Shown here piece after piece: positions 1 through 3,105 of a DNA stretch of 5,336 nucleotides. The DNA comes from Thiohalospira sp051746205. GTDB taxonomy: Bacteria > Pseudomonadota > Gammaproteobacteria > Thiohalospirales > Thiohalospiraceae. The stretch covers positions 1 to 5,336 of the forward strand of contig JBNJEU010000091.1 of NCBI GenBank assembly GCA_051746205.1, in the 5' to 3' direction. How positions within the stretch are numbered: position 1 is the stretch's first letter; each line of letters opens with the position of its first letter. A program made the translations under genes and the position numbers. The notes below the pieces were generated by a model. It saw only the letters and a list, made by a program, of their open reading frames with translations, had not been told where the DNA came from and did no database searches.

Positions 1-41
1 TCCGGCTCCGGCTCGGGCTCGGGTTCCGGCTCGGGCTCGGG
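1..41 (-). repeat. In-frame hexanucleotide repeat encoding (Pro-Glu)n in parP
   Basis: About six and a half imperfect hexamers (plus-strand units cggctc, gggctc or gggttc) encode alternating Pro and Glu: seven prolines and six glutamates in the window, with the tract reaching the left edge. Because the unit is six bases, any gain or loss keeps the reading frame and only changes linker length. Such tracts form stiff, negatively charged spacers. Here it would separate the N-terminal segment of ParP from its expected C-terminal CheW-like domain. The full length cannot be seen. Confidence 0.85.
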
Positions 42-182
42 CGCGGACTCCGCCTCCGGTGCGGCCCCGGACTCCGACAGCGCTTCCTCGTCCTCGTCCG
101 TCTCCTGGAGGAGCGAATCGAGATACAGCCCGAGAGCGTCCTTCTCGGCGGCCAGGGTGCGATGGTTGCGCTTGCCGCTCAT
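1..182 (-). CDS. parP: ParP-like chemotaxis array adaptor (CheW-domain protein), N-terminal part only
   Basis: The gene starts with ATG at 182-180 and runs off the left edge, leaving 60 complete codons. The visible protein begins MSGKRNHRTLAAEKDALG, followed by YLDSLLQE (residues 20-27), an acidic stretch, and then an alternating Glu-Pro tract to the window edge. A short N-terminal YLD-LLQ segment followed by an acidic or proline-rich linker and a C-terminal CheW-like domain is the layout of the CheW-like protein directly after parC in Pseudomonas-type clusters (ParP). ParP is known to link ParC at the cell pole to CheA and receptors and to stabilise arrays. The start codon overlaps the parC stop (ATGA, 182-179) and is preceded by the ribosome site AGGGGGAG at 197-190 with a 7-base spacer. 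The CheW-like domain itself is outside the window, so the name rests on context and the N-terminal motif. An ordinary CheW is less likely because CheW lacks such a long N-terminal linker. Confidence 0.75.
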   Translation of the reverse strand, partial: MSGKRNHRTLAAEKDALGLYLDSLLQETDEDEEALSESGAAPEAESAPEPEPEPEPEPEP

Positions 183-979
183 GCGCTTTCTCCCCCTGCC
201 GACGGCTCCCCGTCGAGATGCTTCAGATGCTCCAGCAGTTCGCCGTAGGCCACCACACCCTTGGTCTTGGGATCGAGGCTGGGCAGCGGGACGCCGAGCT
301 TGCTCGCCTCGCGGAACTGGTTGTCCACGGGGATGACCCCATCCCAGATGTGCTCCGGATAGGCGTCGCGCAGCAGGTTCAGGCTCTCGATGGCGGCCTT
401 GGTACGCTTGTCGAACAGCGTCGGGATGATGGTATGGGCCAGATCACGCCGGCTGGCGCGACGCATCATGTCCAGGGTATGGACCATGCGCTCCAGCCCC
501 TTCTGGGCCAGGAATTCGGTCTGCACCGGCACCAGCAGGCGGGTACAGGCGGCCAGGGCATTGACCATCAGGACGCCGAGCACCGGCGGGCAGTCGATGA
601 GGACGTAGTCGAAATGGTCCTCCAGGCGCCGAAGGGAGCGCTTGACCACCAGCCCCATCCCCTCCTGGGCGCCGAGTTGACGGTCCAGGGTGGCCAGGGC
701 GGTGGAGGCCGGCAGGATCTGCAGGCCCTTCATGGAGGTCTTGCGCAGCACTCCGGCCGGGTTGACCTGGTGACCAATGCTCACCTGCTGGAACAGCGAG
801 TAGATGCTGTGTTCCAGGGTGTCGGGATCATAGCCGAAATAGGCCGACATGGAGCCATGGGGATCCATGTCCACCAGCAGCGTGTTGTGGCCCTGTCGAG
901 CCAGGATCCCGGCCAGGGTAACGGCGGTGGTGGTCTTGCCCACCCCGCCCTTCTGATTCGCTACGGCCCAGATTCTCAA
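179..979 (-). CDS. parC: ParC, ParA-family ATPase for polar positioning of chemotaxis arrays
   Basis: A 266-residue ParA/MinD-superfamily ATPase. The deviant Walker A motif KGGVGKTT is at residues 10-17, the second switch motif DMDPHGSMSAYFGYDPD begins at residue 37, and Walker B YVLIDCPP is at 125-132 (Asp129). The start MRIWAVANQKGG and the DPHGSM variant (plasmid ParA usually has DPQGN) closely resemble the Soj-like protein of Pseudomonas/Vibrio chemotaxis operons. In those bacteria ParC marks the cell pole and recruits arrays so that each daughter inherits one. No partner parB is visible and none is expected; the partner is ParP, the next gene. The start is TTG at 979-977, chosen because AGGAGG lies eight bases upstream and the family N-terminus begins exactly here. 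The gene lies 12 bases after motD and overlaps parP by four bases. Assignment to chemotaxis rather than chromosome partition rests on both sequence and neighbours. Confidence 0.93.
   Translation of the reverse strand: MRIWAVANQKGGVGKTTTAVTLAGILARQGHNTLLVDMDPHGSMSAYFGYDPDTLEHSIYSLFQQVSIGHQVNPAGVLRKTSMKGLQILPASTALATLDRQLGAQEGMGLVVKRSLRRLEDHFDYVLIDCPPVLGVLMVNALAACTRLLVPVQTEFLAQKGLERMVHTLDMMRRASRRDLAHTIIPTLFDKRTKAAIESLNLLRDAYPEHIWDGVIPVDNQFREASKLGVPLPSLDPKTKGVVAYGELLEHLKHLDGEPSAGGESA
190..197 (-). promoter_or_regulatory. Ribosome binding site of parP inside the parC 3' end
   Basis: The minus strand reads AGGGGGAG at 197-190, seven bases before the parP ATG at 182-180. It lies within the last codons of parC. 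Together with the ATGA overlap it supports the chosen parP start and coupled translation of the two genes. Confidence 0.65.
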
Positions 980-987
980 CGGCCTCT

Positions 988-993
988 CCTCCT
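988..993 (-). promoter_or_regulatory. Ribosome binding site of parC, overlapping the motD stop codon
   Basis: The minus strand reads TAG (motD stop, 994-992) running straight into GAGGAGAGG. The consensus AGGAGG occupies 993-988, so it shares two bases with the stop codon. It lies eight bases before the TTG start at 979. This strong site decides the parC start despite the non-ATG codon and suggests that ribosomes ending motD can start parC. Confidence 0.8.
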
Positions 994-1906
994 ATCGCGG
1001 GCGCACGGGGCTGCCATCGGGTGTGGTGAACAGGGCCTCGTCTCCCTCTTCGGCGGTGGCCTCCGGCTCGGTCTCCGAAGCCTCTTCCGCGGCACCACTC
1101 GCTTCGTTCTCCGGCACGAAGGCCTCCGGGTTTTCCTGGATCTGGCGCGGGGTCGGCTTGTCGATGATCAGCGCCACACGGCGATTGCGCTCACGACCCT
1201 CGGCGGTGTCGTTACTCGCCACCGGTTTGCGGGAACCGAAACCGACGGCGGAGAGCCGGTCGGACGCGACCCCGCCCTCCTCCAGCATACGCACCACCGC
1301 CGCCGCGCGCGCGGCCGACAGTTCCCAGTTGGACGGGAATCGCTCGGTATCGATGGGGACGTTGTCGGTGTGCCCCTCCACCTTCACCGGATTCGGGATC
1401 TGTTGCAGGATGTTGCCCATGGCACGCAGGATCGGCTCGGCGTGTTCCTGCGGGGTGGCGTTACCGCTACCGAACAGCGAACTGGTGTCGATCTCGATCT
1501 CGATGAAGGCGCGATCCTCGCGCACGGAGAGCAGGCCGGAGTCGATGAGCGGCTCCATCTCCTCGGCCATCTCTTCCTGCATCTCCTCCATCCCGGAGGC
1601 GGCGGCCTCCGACAGCGCCTTGGCCTCGGCCGGCGACACCGTCTGGCCCACGCGGTCGGAATCCTGGAGCTCGCGCTCGGCGGCGTCGAGGCCCGGATCG
1701 CCGATCTGCACCGGATCCATGGTGGTCGGTTCGTTGCGGAAGGCGGCCGACAGGGAGTCCGACAGGATCTCGTACTTCGCCTGATCGATGGCGGAGATCG
1801 CGTACATCACCACGAAGAAGGCGAGCAGAAGCACCAGGAGGTCGGCGTACGGGATCGCCCAGGCCTCATGGTTGACGTGATCCTCTGGCTTCTTCTTTCG
1901 CGCCAT
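992..1906 (-). CDS. motD: MotD, MotB-family flagellar stator protein
   Basis: A 304-residue MotB-type stator subunit. A short basic cytoplasmic N-terminus (MARKKKPEDHVNHEAW) is followed by one membrane segment at about 17-40. This contains YAD, with Asp22 at the position of the ion-binding aspartate, and LLAFFVVMY. After it comes a plug-like amphipathic stretch (about 41-56). The OmpA-like peptidoglycan-binding domain covers about 130-250, with GHTDN at 178-182, NWELSAARA at 193-201 and the RERNRRV motif at 238-244. The VNHE-W-YAD start resembles Pseudomonas MotD rather than MotB. A MotA-type partner should form the ion channel with it, but motC is not next to it here. Other traits are a Met/Glu-rich stretch at 106-118 and a strongly acidic tail after about 255. 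The start ATG is preceded by GGGAG at 1918-1914. It follows cheB by 44 bases. I cannot tell from this sequence whether it uses protons or sodium. Confidence 0.92.
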   Translation of the reverse strand: MARKKKPEDHVNHEAWAIPYADLLVLLLAFFVVMYAISAIDQAKYEILSDSLSAAFRNEPTTMDPVQIGDPGLDAAERELQDSDRVGQTVSPAEAKALSEAAASGMEEMQEEMAEEMEPLIDSGLLSVREDRAFIEIEIDTSSLFGSGNATPQEHAEPILRAMGNILQQIPNPVKVEGHTDNVPIDTERFPSNWELSAARAAAVVRMLEEGGVASDRLSAVGFGSRKPVASNDTAEGRERNRRVALIIDKPTPRQIQENPEAFVPENEASGAAEEASETEPEATAEEGDEALFTTPDGSPVRPR

Positions 1907-1913
1907 CCTTCAC

Positions 1914-1918
1914 TCCCG
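1914..1918 (-). promoter_or_regulatory. Ribosome binding site of motD
   Basis: The minus strand reads GGGAG at 1918-1914, then seven bases (TGAAGG plus one C of the site's edge are purine-rich) to the ATG at 1906-1904. It lies in the 44-base cheB-motD spacer, which shows no hairpin or promoter-like sequence. Confidence 0.5.
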
Positions 1919-1950
1919 GGGTGGTCGTTCCACCCGGACCGATGCCGCCC

Positions 1951-3027
1951 TCAACGAACGGCCTTGGCCAGCGCCGTACCGACGTCGTCCAGCGGCAGGA
2001 TGCGTTCCGCCAGGCCGGCATCGGCCACCGCGGCCGGCATGCCGTAAACGACCGATGACGCCTCGTCCTGCGCCCAGACGGTCGAACCGGCCGCGTGCAG
2101 GGCCCGTGCCCCTTCCCTACCATCGGCCCCCATGCCTGTCAACACGACGGCCAGGACACCGCCGCCGTAGGACTTCGCCAAACTGCTGAAGCCGAGATCC
2201 ACGGAGGGCTTGTAGTTCAGGGTCGCCTCGCCCTCCTCGATGTGCACGGATTCGGTGCCGGGACGGCGGCGCTCCACGGTCATCTGCATGCCGCCCGGGG
2301 CCAGCAGCGCAACACCGGGCTTCAGGGCATCGCCGTCCTCGGCCTGGCGAACATTGATCTTGCACAGGGTATCCAGGCGCTTGGCGAAGGCGGGGGTAAA
2401 GGTCCCCGGCATGTGCTGGAACATCACCAGCGGCACCGGGAAATCCGCCGGCAGCTGGGTCAGCACGCGCTGCAGCGCCACGGGTCCGCCGGTGGAGGTC
2501 CCGATGGCCACCACTTCGATGTCGCCGGTGCGCTTGGCCGGCGCCGGCGCCGGCTTGGGCGTGGCACTGGGCGTGGGACGCTTCGGCGCGGTCGGCGGCC
2601 CCTTGGCCTGCTCGCGCCGCGCGGTGCGCCCCTTCACGCCGATGGTGAAGACCCGGCTGCGCAGCAGGCGCACCGCTTCCTCGTGGTTGCCGGAGAGGTC
2701 GTCCAGCCGCTTGGGCAGGAAGTCCAGCGCGCCGGCCTCGAGGGCGTCCAGGGTCGGCTGCGCACCCTCCGTGGTCAGCGAGGAGAACATCAGGATCGGG
2801 GTCGGGCACTCTTCCATGATCTTGCGCACGGCGGTAATGCCGTCCATCACCGGCATCTCGATGTCCATGGTGATGACGTCGGGCTTCAGCTCCTTGGTCC
2901 GGGCGATGGCATCCTTGCCGTCCACCGCCTCGCCGACCACCTCGATGCGCGGATCGGCGCCGAGCATCTCCACGATGCGGCGGCGAAAGAAACGGGAATC
3001 GTCAACGACGAGCGCGCGCACGGGCAT
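1951..3027 (-). CDS. cheB: CheB, chemoreceptor glutamate methylesterase/deamidase response regulator
   Basis: A 358-residue protein with the usual two CheB domains. The receiver domain (about 1-120) has acidic Asp9/Asp10, phospho-acceptor Asp55 in MDIEMPVMDG, Ser83 and Lys106. The methylesterase domain (about 170-358) has the catalytic serine in GTSTGGP (Ser178), His205 in FQHMPGTFTPAFA and Asp302 in TGMGADG, a complete triad. CheA phosphorylates the receiver, which relieves inhibition of the esterase. The esterase then removes methyl groups from receptor glutamates to give adaptation. The two domains are joined by a Pro/Ala/Lys-rich linker (about 138-168), which is longer and simpler in composition than a compact hinge. 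Length is close to E. coli CheB (349). The start is ATG at 3027: the same frame has a stop at 3054-3052 and no other ATG between, and GGGGAGGGG (3043-3035) precedes it. The first base of the ATG is shared with the TGA of a possible 13-codon leader ORF. Confidence 0.97.
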   Translation of the reverse strand: MPVRALVVDDSRFFRRRIVEMLGADPRIEVVGEAVDGKDAIARTKELKPDVITMDIEMPVMDGITAVRKIMEECPTPILMFSSLTTEGAQPTLDALEAGALDFLPKRLDDLSGNHEEAVRLLRSRVFTIGVKGRTARREQAKGPPTAPKRPTPSATPKPAPAPAKRTGDIEVVAIGTSTGGPVALQRVLTQLPADFPVPLVMFQHMPGTFTPAFAKRLDTLCKINVRQAEDGDALKPGVALLAPGGMQMTVERRRPGTESVHIEEGEATLNYKPSVDLGFSSLAKSYGGGVLAVVLTGMGADGREGARALHAAGSTVWAQDEASSVVYGMPAAVADAGLAERILPLDDVGTALAKAVR

Positions 3028-3068
3028 CAGGCATCCCCTCCCCGTGCGCGGTCAAGCATGTTCTTCAT
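3027..3068 (-). CDS. Possible 13-codon leader peptide ORF before cheB
   Basis: ATG at 3068-3066 opens a frame encoding MKNMLDRARGGDA. It ends with TGA at 3029-3027, which shares its A with the cheB ATG (TGATG). A plausible ribosome site, TAAGGA, is at 3084-3079, ten bases upstream. The arrangement is what a translational-coupling leader would look like, because ribosomes terminating there are placed on the cheB start. The peptide resembles nothing I know. At 13 codons a chance frame is quite possible, so this is recorded as a candidate only. Confidence 0.25.
   Translation of the reverse strand: MKNMLDRARGGDA
3035..3043 (-). promoter_or_regulatory. Ribosome binding site of cheB
   Basis: The minus strand reads GGGGAGGGG at 3043-3035, with seven bases (ATGCCTG) before the ATG at 3027-3025. 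An out-of-frame ATG sits directly after the purine run at 3034-3032, too close to be used efficiently and not followed by a conserved product. The site also lies inside the candidate leader ORF. Confidence 0.7.
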
Positions 3069-3084
3069 GAATAGTGGTTCCTTA

Positions 3085-3100
3085 TCGCGCGAGCGCGCGA
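3085..3100. repeat. Perfect inverted repeat in the cheA-cheB spacer
   Basis: TCGCGC (3085-3090) and GCGCGA (3095-3100) are exact reverse complements around a four-base centre; a seventh G-C pair is possible. In the transcript it would form a very stable short hairpin five bases after the cheA stop and directly before the TAAGGA motif. No T-run follows on the minus strand (TAAGGAACC), so a rho-independent terminator is unlikely. An mRNA-processing, 3'-end-protecting or translation-modulating hairpin fits better. Confidence 0.6.
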
Positions 3101-3105
3101 CCCGT

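Noticed and set aside
1..44. CRISPR or mobile-element repeat at the left edge
   Set aside because: The hexamer repeats are in-frame Pro-Glu codons without spacers or inverted ends.
179..979. Chromosome or plasmid partition ParA
   Set aside because: The DPHGSM motif, the N-terminal sequence and the motD/parP neighbours all point to the chemotaxis ParC; no parB or parS-like sequence is seen.
59..2047. A 662-codon open frame on the plus strand
   Set aside because: It lies antisense across parP, parC, motD and the end of cheB, all of which have full domain motifs. The translation is Gly/His/Arg/Leu-rich with no recognisable domain, as expected from the shadow frame of GC-rich genes.
2240..3070. 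Plus-strand open frame of 276 codons opposite cheB
   Set aside because: Ser/Arg-rich shadow of cheB with no domain motif and no convincing ribosome site.
3085..3100. Rho-independent terminator between cheA and cheB
   Set aside because: The hairpin is followed by TAAGGAACC on the coding strand instead of a T-run.
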